From the NCBI GenBank assembly GCA_945859605.1, contig OX243822.1:11637127-11701126 (forward strand): a stretch of DNA of 64,000 bases, in the 5' to 3' direction. The translations under genes and the position numbers were made by a program. This document shows positions 32,039-42,572 of this stretch, in pieces (the stretch's first letter is position 1; each line of letters opens with the position of its first letter). This DNA is from Lumbricus rubellus. Taxonomy: Eukaryota > Annelida > Clitellata > Crassiclitellata > Lumbricidae. A model generated the notes under the pieces. That model was given only the letters and a program-made list of their open reading frames with translations, made no database searches and was not told the origin of the DNA.

Positions 32039-32689
32039 TATTTTCGAACAATGTTTCGATCGGCGGACCATATAGCCTACATATAGGCCATGGATTATCA
32101 TTATGATAGGCCTACTCTGTGACTGCCTATTGTACGGCGTGTAGTAAAACTTCGAAGTTTTTCTTTCATTAGGCCCTAGCCTATTCATTCATCACGAACA
32201 TTTAGTTTGTCCCCCACCCTCCGTGTAGTAATTTAGACCATCTATTTAGGACGCACTCTAAAGAAAGTCAACTTGGCTATTATGTCGTTGTGAACTCTGT
32301 AGGACAGCTTCATTTTCCGTCGTTAGGGCCTATCGCCTGTCAATGACTTAAATAGAATAGATTAGAATAGCATGCATTAGAATAGAATAGATTTGAATTA
32401 AATAGAATAGAATAGATTAAGAGGGCCGTTTCATTTTTGCGTCTCAATCGTCTATCAAAAAACTTGAGAATTTGGAAAATTTGACTTGTTAGGCTACGTA
32501 GGGCCTATATATGTTCCTGTATAATGGATGTACATTGTAGGCCTACATTTGAAAGTTTGTATTTCGAACTTAGGCCTATTCAACATCATAATGCTGAATG
32601 AATTGCCATATTATACCATGATTTCATTTTCTACTATATAATTATAATTTTATTAGTTATTATTATAATATAATTATGATACTATCGTG

Positions 32690-32880
32690 AAGGCAGGTCT
32701 TGGTCTTGAAAAACCAAGACCAAGACTTTGAACCTCAAGACCAAGACCAAGACCAAGACTTTGGCCTTCAAGACCAAGACCAAGACCAAGACTTTTATTC
32801 TCAAGACCAAGACCAAGACTTGTAAAACCGAACTCGAGCGCACTCGAGACCAAGACTTTAGTCTCGAGGACAACAAGTCT
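32690..32880. repeat. CAAGAC hexamer array
   Basis: Repeats of CAAGACCAAGAC interrupted by short spacers such as TTTGGCCTT. Open frames across it (Lys-Thr repeats) are artefacts. Confidence 0.85.
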
Positions 32881-32884
32881 GGGT

Positions 32885-33320
32885 TTTTGAGAAAAACAGT
32901 ATGCAAGATTCTAACTTAAATGCTCGTTTATTCACTTTATTGCATATAATTTACAATATGCTATAACTTAATTTTTTTTTGCTTCCGGAAAATCTTTCAC
33001 TGTTTTCTATAGAATTTGACGTGCTGAACACGATGGTATGCTCAGAATTATTGTATCACGTAAGGTTTTTGAGAAAACAGCATGCAAGATTTTAACTTAA
33101 ATGCTCATTTATTGCATATAATTTACAATATATACTATAACTTAAGTTTTGTTATTTCCGGAAAATATTTCACTATTTTCTATAGAATGTGACGTGCTGA
33201 ACACGATGGTGTGCTCAGAATTTTTGCATCACGTAAGGTTGTTGAAAAAACAGCATGCAACATTTTAACTTACACGCTCACATTATATTGTACACATTTA
33301 CAATATACTTTAATTTAGTT
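32885..33320. repeat. ~180-bp tandem repeat, 2.3 copies
   Basis: Units begin with tttgagaaaacagcatgcaa-like text near 32886, 33066 and 33240. Each full unit also contains GACGTGCTGAACACGATGGT and ends ATCACGTAAGGTT. Copies differ by a few percent. Confidence 0.88.
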
Positions 33321-33950
33321 TCATTGGAAAACAAATCTTTATAACAGTTCTTCCTCATAATATTGATGCTGATGATGACTGTATAAATTAGAAAAGTTGG
33401 AAACATGAAATTAATGTTTTACAGTTATTTCTTGTTTAGTTGCACATGTACAATGTACGGGATGAGCAAAAAAAGGGGGGACCCTTAGGTTTTTGGCCAA
33501 TATCTTGGCCAAAAGTAAGAATTTCGACATGAAATTTTACAAGCTTAAAGACAATTCATATTTACACCAGATGGCCAAATTTCAGCAAAATATTTCAAAC
33601 AGAACAAACGTTATACCACTTTTATGGATGCCTAATGCCTAAAACCACTGTTTTTTTACGATTCCAAAACGTAACGAAAATTTGACGATTTCTCAAAAAC
33701 GTTACGTGATGGGACAATTTCAAGGTGATTTTCGTGATCAGCAGCAGAAACTGCATAAGAAACAACTGAAAGTGTTCAGGAAACCAAATCACTGTTGTCC
33801 AGTGTAATGAATAACTAAAGACGGTAGTGTAATTAGGATAAATATGTGAGCTTTTCTTTACAATTACAATGACAGGCACTAAGGCCTGTTAATGCGATTT
33901 TGGCTTACAGTGCCAAAACTACGTAGACCTTGATCCGCTCGGTCGCCCCA
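33321..33950. other. no recognisable gene
   Basis: A GGATGAGCAAAAAAAGGGGG segment near 33460 looks like a mariner-type end, but no inverted partner was found. Otherwise unremarkable AT-rich DNA. Confidence 0.4.
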
Positions 33951-33952
33951 GA

Positions 33953-34091
33953 CAGCATGAGAATTGTGGAAAAATAACTGGGGGGGGGGTTGGCCTATGA
34001 TAAACTTGAAATTGGGGTAAAAAAACATACTCTAAAAAAGACTGGGGGGTTGAACCCCCCAACCCCCCCCCCCCCGGCAATTCTCACCCTG
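33953..34091. mobile_element. hAT MITE (GAGAATTG family), copy 1
   Basis: CAGCATGAGAATTG and CAATTCTCACCCTG are inverted ends. The 8-bp TSD gccccaga (33945-33952, 34092-34099) is perfect. The interior holds G-rich and C-rich tracts able to pair. 139 bp. Confidence 0.9.
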
Positions 34092-34315
34092 GCCCCAGAC
34101 CCCAGCAATTAATCCTTCCATGTTCTCGAAAAAGATGAAAACAGCCGAAGAATGACGACACTGCCTAATCGACGGTAAGCCAAAGTGAAAAGATATGTCC
34201 ATCGTCATAATTGCCAACGGCCATATTGACATCCAACGGCGTCTTTAGCATTTGCTGCACAACGCCTGCGTACAGACACTAATCTAAGTAGGTTGTACGT
34301 AGCCTACATTGGACA

Positions 34316-34457
34316 CAGTGCAAGAATTGTGAAAAAATAACTGCGGGGTTGGACCATTATCCACCTGGAATCGGGGTGTGAAAAAAGACTTTAACGTGGG
34401 GCTCTAAGAGAAGACTGGGGGTTGAAACCCCCAACCCCTCTGGCAATTCTCACCCTG
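34316..34457. mobile_element. hAT MITE (GAGAATTG family), copy 2
   Basis: Same ends as copy 1 (CAGTGCAAGAATTG, CAATTCTCACCCTG). Flanks attggaca and catggaca match in 6 of 8 positions, so it is an older insertion. Confidence 0.82.
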
Positions 34458-35088
34458 CATGGACATTATAATAAGTTATTAGCCGAAATTTATAGACCTA
34501 TTCCATTTATACCCACTGATAGTTCTTGTTCAACTTAGATGGGGGAAATATCTGTAGCCTAATTATGCTTAGCCTAATTCCAAGAGACGCGATCCTTTAT
34601 TTTAAAGCGCTGATTCAATCCATAACAATTTCTGATAACAATAGGCCTAGTTGTAAATCTATAATCATAGGCCTAATCATGTTTTTTATAAATAAATAAA
34701 TTAACCATCATGACAAGGATAGCAAAATTATTATATCTATAGGCAGACGGTCGTCATTCATGTTGCGTCTGCTACCGATTATTTATTGATTAATTGCGAC
34801 GTCGACGATGCCTCAGACACTGCTCTGAAAATCGATCGGCTGCTTCTAGCCACAGCACCAGATCGATAACGTCCTACATGATAGATTTGATCGGATCATA
34901 ATAGGCCTATACAAGACGTCCCTTCATTCACTAGTCTGCTCCATTTTCAGTGTCATTGAGCGCTGAAGGGTTAAGGTTGCCGCCATGCTTTAGTTGCAAA
35001 AATTGGTAACTTGCATGTATTATAGTACGCCTGTGTGTCTTAATATGCACAGGATATAAAAATAATGGTTGATAAAAAATACTTCCCC
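34458..35088. other. no recognisable gene
   Basis: AT-rich sequence between two MITE copies, with TAGGCCTA motifs near 34640, 34668 and 34900. Confidence 0.45.
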
Positions 35089-35227
35089 CAGTGTGAGAAT
35101 TGTGGAAAAATAACTGAGAGGATTGAACTATGCTCCAATTGGAATTGGGGTGTGAAAAACAGACTTTATTATGGGCCCTAAGAAAGACTGGGTGTTGAAA
35201 CCCTCAATCCCCGACAATTCTCCCCTG
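35089..35227. mobile_element. hAT MITE (GAGAATTG family), copy 3
   Basis: CAGTGTGAGAATTG at the left; the right end CAATTCTCCCCTG has lost two bases. The internal AAAGACTGGGTGTTGAAACC matches copies 1 and 2. TSD degraded. Confidence 0.78.
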
Positions 35228-35724
35228 CTTCTCCCCCTCTCTCATCCGTCAGCAGTATCCATGTATAAGACGTGCATGGGGGGCCCGCAGACTATGGGCG
35301 GTTGAACCACCTTAACCACCCTGGAAATTCTAACTCATCCAAGTAGTCTATATTTTTAGCACCCCCCCCCTTCCCAAGAACGGAAACCAAACTCTGCCCA
35401 TGGACATAATGATTCTAGCCTTAATAGGCCAATTTATACCCACTGATAGATGATCTTGTTCAACTTGAACTTAGATGAAAAAGATAAATTTAGGGCCTAT
35501 CTGTACAGTAATCACTGTAGTAGCAAAAAACCTAATAAAAAATTTACTCAGCATTTAACAGCAAATTTACTCAGCATTTTACAAACAGACCAAAGATACA
35601 TTGTATACAGGAAATCAACCGGATTTAACTCCAGAGTCAAAACACCTTGGCGATCAAAAAGTGTCAGTTATTGCCAGTTCATTCAGCATCAATTTGTCAC
35701 TTATTAAGTTTCTATTCTATAACT

Positions 35725-35925
35725 CAGGGCTGTTTTTAAGGAATTTTTATAACTGCACAACCCATTCTTTTCCTTCCCATCCTCCATGGTAAATTACTTC
35801 CAATCGGAGGACAGTTACCTTTTTTGGTAGTTTTAAACTGTACAGAAGTGCTTCTACAACAGTACTGCACAAATCCATTTAGAACTGCACATTTTGTGTA
35901 CAACCGCACGTTAAGAAAAGCCCTG
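35725..35925. mobile_element. hAT MITE
   Basis: CAGGGCT at the left and AGCCCTG at the right are inverted. The 8-bp TSD ctataact (35717-35724, 35926-35933) is exact. The internal part matches the degenerate copy at 28945-29155. Confidence 0.88.
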
Positions 35926-35934
35926 CTATAACTC

Positions 35935-35937
35935 TAC

Positions 35938-35973
<36 letters not shown>

Positions 35974-36415
35974 CTCTGTCTATTGGTTATATTCTCTTTC
36001 CCTTCATCAGTCTATCCATTCATTTTCCATCCTCTTTGCTTCCATCTCCTTGTATCTTCATCTCAGTTGGCTCTGTCTGTCTGTATGTCTGTCTATCTCT
36101 CTGTCCATCTGTTTCTCTGTCTCTCTCAGAGTCTCTCTCCCTGTCTGTCTGTCTTTTTGTATTTCTCTGTCCCACTGTCTCTCTCTTTTTCTCTCTGTCT
36201 ATCTGTTTCTATATGTCTCTCTCTGTCTGTCTGTCTGTCTGTTTCTCTGTTTCTCTATGTCTTTCTCTCTCCCTGTCTCTCTGTCTGTATTTCTCTGTCT
36301 ATCTGTTTCTATATGTCTCTCTCTCTCTCTCTGTCTGTCTGTCTGTCTCTCTCACTCTCTCTGTCTGTCTGTCTCTCTCACTCTCTCTGTCTGTCTCTGT
36401 CTCTCAGCAGATCCT
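35935..36415. repeat. TGTC/TCTC microsatellite tract
   Basis: Nearly 480 bp of TCTG and TCTC tetranucleotides with a short unique break near 35985-36070. Long open frames in all three plus frames (Ser/Leu/Cys/Val repeats) come only from the repeat. Confidence 0.95.
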
Positions 36416-36586
36416 TCTTCAGTAATTTGTACATGTATTGCTACATTGAAATGAAGCTCCAATAACACTGAGAACCATCGCGAAATTTTTCTTTTAAAAT
36501 CATAACAAAAACATAAATTTACTCTGACTTCAGATAATATGTGTTGTACATCTGAGCTTATTATCAAATAAAATGTTACCACTCAC

Positions 36587-36945
36587 ATCAGACAGTGCTC
36601 AGGTAAACGAGTTCAGTAACACGCAAATGGATACCTTTCACATCAGCAAAACAGGTAAAAGGGTACCTCTGAGATTAGAAGCACATCAGACAGTGCTCAG
36701 GCATAGGTGCAATCACGTCCTAAAAGTTGGGGGACCATAATGAATCACGTCCTAAAAGTTTGGGGGGACCATACTAATAATGTTAGGGGACCACTCAAAA
36801 GTTGGGGGGACGCGTCCCGTGGGACCCATAGGGTGGTTGCGCCTATGTGCTCAGGTAAATGAGATCAGTAACACGCAAATGGATACCTTTCACATCAGCA
36901 AAACAGGTAAAAGGGTACCTCTGAGATTAAAAGCACATGAATAGA
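36587..36945. repeat. ~95-bp tandem duplication, second copy split by a MITE
   Basis: The unit containing CAGACAGTGCTCAGGTAAAC to GGGTACCTCTGAGATTAGAAG occurs at about 36587-36684 and again from 36685, where the MITE at 36702-36847 interrupts it at the GTGCTCAGG. The duplication predates the insertion. Confidence 0.88.
36702..36847. mobile_element. hAT MITE
   Basis: CATAGGTGCAATCAC / GTGGTTGCGCCTATG inverted ends. TSD tgctcagg (36694-36701, 36848-36855) perfect. The undisrupted duplicate next door is the empty-site control. Confidence 0.93.
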
Positions 36946-37261
36946 CACCTTTCATATTAGATAACACATATTACATGGATACCCTTAAATTAATACAAAA
37001 CAGCAGAGACCATCATACAATACAAGATGCTTGCATGTATAAATAAACTTTCACCAAATGACCTGGCCTTAATTATACCTTGAAAGCAAAACTACCATAC
37101 AGTCAAAGTAGCAGTCTCAAACAGTGAACAACTCATACATATGTAGAAAACAAGAAAGCTAAACATCCTTATAACTCAGTCATCACGAGTATACGTTAAA
37201 ACCAACCATGGATAACTGTTATAACTTAACCGGGAATCTTAACATCTGAATGCACGGCTAT

Positions 37262-37350
37262 CTTTAACAGCTTTTCGTGCTGAGAGCGCCTCTGAATAGT
37301 CATTTTGTGAGAAGCACTATATAAATGTATAAATGCATTATGCAATACAA
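37262..37350 (+). mobile_element. L2-like LINE 3' tail
   Basis: GAGAGCGCCTCTGAATAGTC followed by AAGCACTATATAAATG and an ATACA-rich end. Confidence 0.6.
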
Positions 37351-37454
37351 TACAATCATACAGTCATGAGTTCACTTACTAACAGTGCTATGCACACAGT
37401 ACATGTAGCAACATTGTCTCCACTATCAGACTGTTGCAATATCATTGACATCTG

Positions 37455-37457
<3 letters not shown>

Positions 37458-37489
<32 letters not shown>

Positions 37490-37560
37490 TGTATATATCA
37501 GTATTTGATATATATATATATATATACCGGTATATATATGTGTGTGTGTATATATATGTC
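37458..37560. repeat. TA / TATG microsatellite
   Basis: Long TA run broken by short unique text, then TGTGTG and TATATATG. Confidence 0.9.
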
Positions 37561-40500
37561 AATGGTGTTTTACCAACATTTCATAAACATTTGCATTTGA
37601 TATCCAGCCATGTTATGAATATCTGGAAGTCACGCACATGAGTTTGTACTACTCGAGTAAAGGTATCGTGAGCACCTGCCAATTAAAAACCTAAGGTAAC
37701 ACGGATGCAACATAATACCAACTGCTATTAATGACCAGAGAATCAATAATAGGCAGAGCAGTGTGTCATTGTCTAAAAAACAATACTAAGCATGAACAAA
37801 GCATGACGATCAGCGCAACTAAACACATCGAAACAATGCAAACTGTGATTTAACCCTTTAACGACCATCTGCGTATGTTTTCAATGCATTTTAGTACATC
37901 ATTTTTAATATGAATAGTTTCCTTACTGAGAAGAAATACGTTAAAAATTTAAAAAATGATGCTAAAAAGTAGGTTCGTTTACTGCTAAGAAATATGTTAA
38001 AACACAAAAGTAGTAGTTAAAAAATAGGTGTCAATTTTCCAGATGGGAGAGGTGGGCAAGTGCCCCCTCTTGCCCCTATGTGTGGGCACCCATGGTTGTA
38101 AGGCCAATACTCCAACAACAACAACAACAACTTAAACCACTAACAATAAACATGTTCAACCAACTGAATCGCAATATAAACTGATATATAAAAAATCAAA
38201 ACATTTCCACCTATTACATGACCTGTTACATTGTCAAATACTGTCCAGGAAGCTACCTGAAGAAAATGCCTAAGGAAACAAACGGTTTGCGTCAATTTCT
38301 AAGCTGGAACAATACTTGGTACTGAGTCTCTGCCAACCTCACAAAATTTTATGATGCAGCATGTTACACGTAAGTTTTGCCATGCCTGTCACCAGTTGAA
38401 TAGAGAGGCTCATATGTTGAAATATCAGAGTAACAAAATCAGAATTTACACACACCTTTGGTAGCAAAAAGTTTAAAGTTTTCCTATGTCATCTTTCATA
38501 TGTCACGAATTCACTTGATAAAACTGTTTAACAGTATGTGCACTAGGAATCAATGTAAAATAAAAGTAACAGCTCAAAAGTGATGTTCCTTTGTCGATAA
38601 AAACAAAACACAATTTTAAGCGCTGTTTCAGCTGTCTATTTGAAAAAAGTAAGATTTTTTATATTGAAACTCAATATCATCAACAAAACAATTCTATTGA
38701 CATAGTGCTTCTACGTAAAATAATAACAAAACAACCATAATATACGGAATAAAAAGTGCCATAGTAAACACAACTCTCATTCCCCCAGCACACCAAATTA
38801 ATTCCACCACAACAAAGCACCATGCCTACGACCACAGAACAGTGATCCCAAAAAGTACAGTGGTACACAATATCATAGTGTTCCCACCCAATCACAAACC
38901 AAAAATCTTCACACCCATTCACCCAATTCCCTGGCCAACCGACGCTATCACAATCCACCCAATTGTCATACACCCAATCGTAATCCACCAAATCATAAAA
39001 TTTAATTACTATTTTCATCCACCACACTAAACACAATGACTTTTCTTTCTTCCCACTACACAATGACTTTTCTTTCTTCCCAATGAGACAATAAGTGGTC
39101 ACTAAAGTGTAGAATTGTTACATAAGATGTCTGATAAAACTGCAAGAACAGCAGCAGCAGCTGACAATGCACACTGCAGCAAAAATGTGATCTGCGGTGT
39201 GACAAACCAAACACCTGCATCAGACAACAAGCCAAATTGAAATAAAACTTAATCGCAATGAAAAATTCAGTTTACACAACACAGTGAGATGCCTAGAAAA
39301 ATAAATAAAAAGACAACAGAATTCATAAATAAATATAGAAGTCAACATGCAATCAAGTGAGACAATGCTTTGAGATTCACGACACCAATTCATCGCAAGT
39401 TCATCTCTTCATCAACTGAGTCTATCACTGTCTGCCTCTCTCTCCTCAATATCAACAAAGATTACTGGCCAGTATTAATAATTAATAAAGCACCCTGTTC
39501 TGCAGGAAACGTTGATAAACCTCTCTCTCTCAATCAGTTTCATATTATAGTAATCAACATCCTATGAGATGACAAATAAATTAGAGTAAATGACAAATAA
39601 ATTGAAAACACAACAACTCAGTTAAGTCTGGGAACTGCACCCAAAAGACCAGCCTCAGTATGAATATGAGGAAACATGTTACAATAAAGAAGGTTAGCAA
39701 TGTCAGGCATTATCCAAACATACATCATGGCTTCAAGCAACATCCGCTATCCATTTACCATATATATAACTGACCAGAATGAGACAAAAAGTCATGGCAA
39801 GGTTAACTTACTAAGGTAAACAATTTTTCAAAAGAAAACCTGATGGGACCTTCCAAGTAGCTGGCCCATGGTCCCATTAGTCTTGCTGTGCATCTACTCA
39901 AGAAGTAAAAAAATGCTCAAAAAGTACAAAATGTACTTGCTACAAATCTATGGGCATTCATGCTGATAGTTGATGCGCTGAAGCATCCTAGAAGTAGCTT
40001 GCAACTGATGACAAAATAGAAATTGTCCTAATTATAATTACAATTGTGATACTCCAGAGTATGAAACATGGAATGACCTGTGGGTTAAATAAAAACAAGC
40101 TCGATTGTAGTCATTTATCGTAAAATCTCATGGCTTCACGTCAGTTTCACAGTTCTAGAAATGACTCAATATTTTATCTTGAGCAGCACCATATAAATGT
40201 CCAATTACAAATTACAAGCACGCCTACATCTTACAAATTACAATACATAAATATGTATGTGTAAAACGCAAATTTAAAAACAGTGACTGAAAATCTGAAT
40301 AGAAAAAGTAGGAATGCCAGTGCCAAATAATACACGGCAATTAGTTGTAGAGTATATCACAATGTTCAGTTACTTCAAAAATGTTCTTTGATACTGAATC
40401 ACACTCAAGACTTCGCAGGACTGCAGTGGAAAGGCCCTTGACAAAATTTCAAGTCATTTAGTCTTGGAATAAAAGTGGAAGACTGGTAAATCATATTACA

Positions 40501-40961
40501 TCAGAAAGTCGATAACACGACTTTGGGTTACCAAGTCAAACTCAATATCTGTCAACTTCTGGCTCTCATCAGTCACAGAAAAATAATGCCTACAACAGGC
40601 TGTGGCCTGGGAATGAGTTTCTTATTAAGGTGATGCCCAATAAAAGATAGAATAAAATTGCAGTGAACAATGCTAGAAAACCATACGCAAGTACCGCACT
40701 GTGTTTGACTTCAGGCACGCTTAACATCAGTATCAAGTGACTAATGCAAAACTGACTTAGTAATAGTGCAATGTTCAGCTTACCATAGGTCCGAGTCAAC
40801 AATACATTGAATCCTTAAATACTAAACAGCATATATATATATAATTATAATATATATATATAATTACAAACACACATATATATCCATGTATATATGTACA
40901 TGTAAACATAATGAATATTATTATGTAAGGACAGGTCAATCTAACCGCAGAACAAACGCAA

Positions 40962-42572
40962 TCAAATGTCAGGCAACTTCGAAGCGTTCGTCTGCGAATT
41001 TATTGTGCTCCTCGCTTTCTCCTCCTGCCCTCCAGCGCCACCCTTACCAGTCGCAGGTCCATTCGAATACTTTGCACTCGACACGGCCGACGTCCTTCGC
41101 GACAGCCGACTCTCGACGTCACCGGACTGCGACGGGCCCGGCTGGCGACGCCTCATCCAGTCGTGCCTCAGCGCCTGCGGTGCTGTCAGCCGCGACGCCG
41201 GATCCCAGTCGAGGCACCGGCGCATGAAGTCGACAAAAGCGCTGTCGTCGCAGTCCTTCAGCGCCGACGCCAGAGTCTTCGACGCCGGCGGACCGCGGAA
41301 TTTCCCGCGTCGCGAACGTCCCCCGGTGAGAACGACGGTGCCATCGGACCCGGACGTCACGGAGCAGTAACGCGGGTGACCGCGGGAGCTGATGAAGTTC
41401 TGCGCTCGTTTTGCGGCATCGAGCACCTTCTGCGATGGCATTCCGAGCATCTCGATGATGCACGCGAGCTGGTCGGACTCATCTTCGCCGGGGAAGAGCG
41501 GATACCCGGTTAGGAGTTCGCCGAGAATGCACGCAAAGCTCCACATGTCGATCAGCAGGCCGTATCGCGCACCGAGGATGACCTCCGGGGCGCGGTAGAA
41601 GCGTGACTGTATGTACGTGTAGATGCGCTGGTGCTCGTAGCAGCTCGATCCGAAATCGATGACCTTGATTCCGCTGCGGCCGGCCTGCTTCAGCAGGATG
41701 TTCTCCGGTTTGAGGTCGCAGTGGATGATGCGGTTGCGGTGGAGCGCGTCGAGGCACTGGAGGATCGAGTGCGCGAACTTGCGGACGAGCGCGACGCTGA
41801 ATCCCTGGAAGCGGTTCCGCTTGATGAGCTCGTACAGGTTCACGTTGAGCAGCTCGAACGTGATGCAGATGTGGCTGCGGAACGTGAAGTGGTCGTGGAT
41901 GTGGACGATGTTCAGGCGTCCCTCGCGGTCCTGCCGCTTCAGGAACTCGAGAATCCGGATCTCCTCCTGCGCCTGCTTGTGAAAACGCTTCTCGTTGCGC
42001 ACCATCTTCAGCGCCACGTGCGCGTAAACCTTATGGTCGTACGCCTTCACCACCTGACCGAAACTCCCCTTTCCGATTATCTTCAAAACCTCGTAGCGGT
42101 AGGCGACGTGGTCGTGCGGAACGTAGACGTACGAACCCTGCTCGTCGTCGTATCCGTTGTTGTTCGCGGCGTCGGAAAGACTGCCCTGCACCTTTTTTGC
42201 ATTCGGTCCGACAAAAAATACCTCTTGGTAGCCGTAGACTTCCTGAAGTTCGAATGCCGATAGTTTACTCATAAACTGCTTGACTGCTGACTTTGGACTG
42301 AGCGCAACCGCACGCTTGCTAGAACCGATTTTACTCCCGATGCTGTTCGATCTCGATGGCGGCCGTGTTCCCTGAGAAGAAAGCGGTGCAACAGCATGAG
42401 AATCACCATCACCAGAGACCAGTGGCGCATCTTTGCGGTGTCTGGTGTCTTCGTAGAGCTGCTGGACCGTGACACCCGTCTCTTTCGGCTGGTCGCCGAT
42501 CGGGAGACTGCCGTTGCCGAAATGGCGCGGTTGCGAGGGGCCTGTCAGAGGCGGTAGATGATTCGGCAACAT
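40962..42572 (-). CDS. DYRK2: DYRK2-like dual-specificity protein kinase
   Basis: 536 residues in one exon. The ATG at 42572 is the first in frame after a TAA 24 bp upstream. The N-terminus carries a NAPA-like segment ([19 protein letters not shown]) and a DYRK-homology box around [14 protein letters not shown] just before the kinase. Kinase landmarks are the glycine loop [10 protein letters not shown] (~164), VALKMV lysine, [11 protein letters not shown] (~283), DFGSS (~305) and the activation-loop [13 protein letters not shown] whose second Tyr is autophosphorylated in DYRKs. The insert [13 protein letters not shown] and C-terminal [13 protein letters not shown] are DYRK2/4-type. Class 2 DYRKs are Ser/Thr kinases of nucleus and cytosol that phosphorylate substrates and scaffold the EDVP ubiquitin ligase in mammals. 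The coding region is markedly GC- and CpG-rich compared with its flanks. The C-terminal tail (after ~475) is lineage-specific. Confidence 0.95.
   Translation of the reverse strand: MLPNHLPPLTGPSQPRHFGNGSLPIGDQPKETGVTVQQLYEDTRHRKDAPLVSGDGDSHAVAPLSSQGTRPPSRSNSIGSKIGSSKRAVALSPKSAVKQFMSKLSAFELQEVYGYQEVFFVGPNAKKVQGSLSDAANNNGYDDEQGSYVYVPHDHVAYRYEVLKIIGKGSFGQVVKAYDHKVYAHVALKMVRNEKRFHKQAQEEIRILEFLKRQDREGRLNIVHIHDHFTFRSHICITFELLNVNLYELIKRNRFQGFSVALVRKFAHSILQCLDALHRNRIIHCDLKPENILLKQAGRSGIKVIDFGSSCYEHQRIYTYIQSRFYRAPEVILGARYGLLIDMWSFACILGELLTGYPLFPGEDESDQLACIIEMLGMPSQKVLDAAKRAQNFISSRGHPRYCSVTSGSDGTVVLTGGRSRRGKFRGPPASKTLASALKDCDDSAFVDFMRRCLDWDPASRLTAPQALRHDWMRRRQPGPSQSGDVESRLSRRTSAVSSAKYSNGPATGKGGAGGQEEKARSTINSQTNASKLPDI

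Larger units (their letters stand above)
36950..40960. other. 4-kb AT-rich region with no recognised gene
   Basis: No family-bearing open frame. It contains an L2-like tail (37262-37350), a TA/TATG microsatellite (37458-37560) and a MITE end near 37990-38095 like that of 25925-26238. TAGGCCTA is absent here, unlike the left third. Part of it may be the 3'UTR of the DYRK2-like gene, whose stop is at 40962 on the minus strand; that cannot be shown from sequence alone. Confidence 0.5.

Noticed and set aside
35940..36465. Overlapping open frames of 130-160 codons in all three plus frames
   Set aside because: They lie in a TCTG/TCTC microsatellite; low-complexity Ser/Leu/Cys/Val text in every frame is a repeat artefact.
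38680..39102. 140-codon minus-strand open frame rich in Trp, Tyr and Cys
   Set aside because: No start context, family motif or splice support; composition reflects the AC-rich strand.
41119..42263. Several long open frames antisense to or out of frame with the kinase (up to 210 codons)
   Set aside because: Shadows of a GC-rich coding exon; only the minus-strand frame carries kinase motifs.
40962..42572. Horizontal transfer of the GC-rich kinase gene
   Set aside because: The protein is a typical animal DYRK2 and the base composition difference is plausible for a conserved coding exon.
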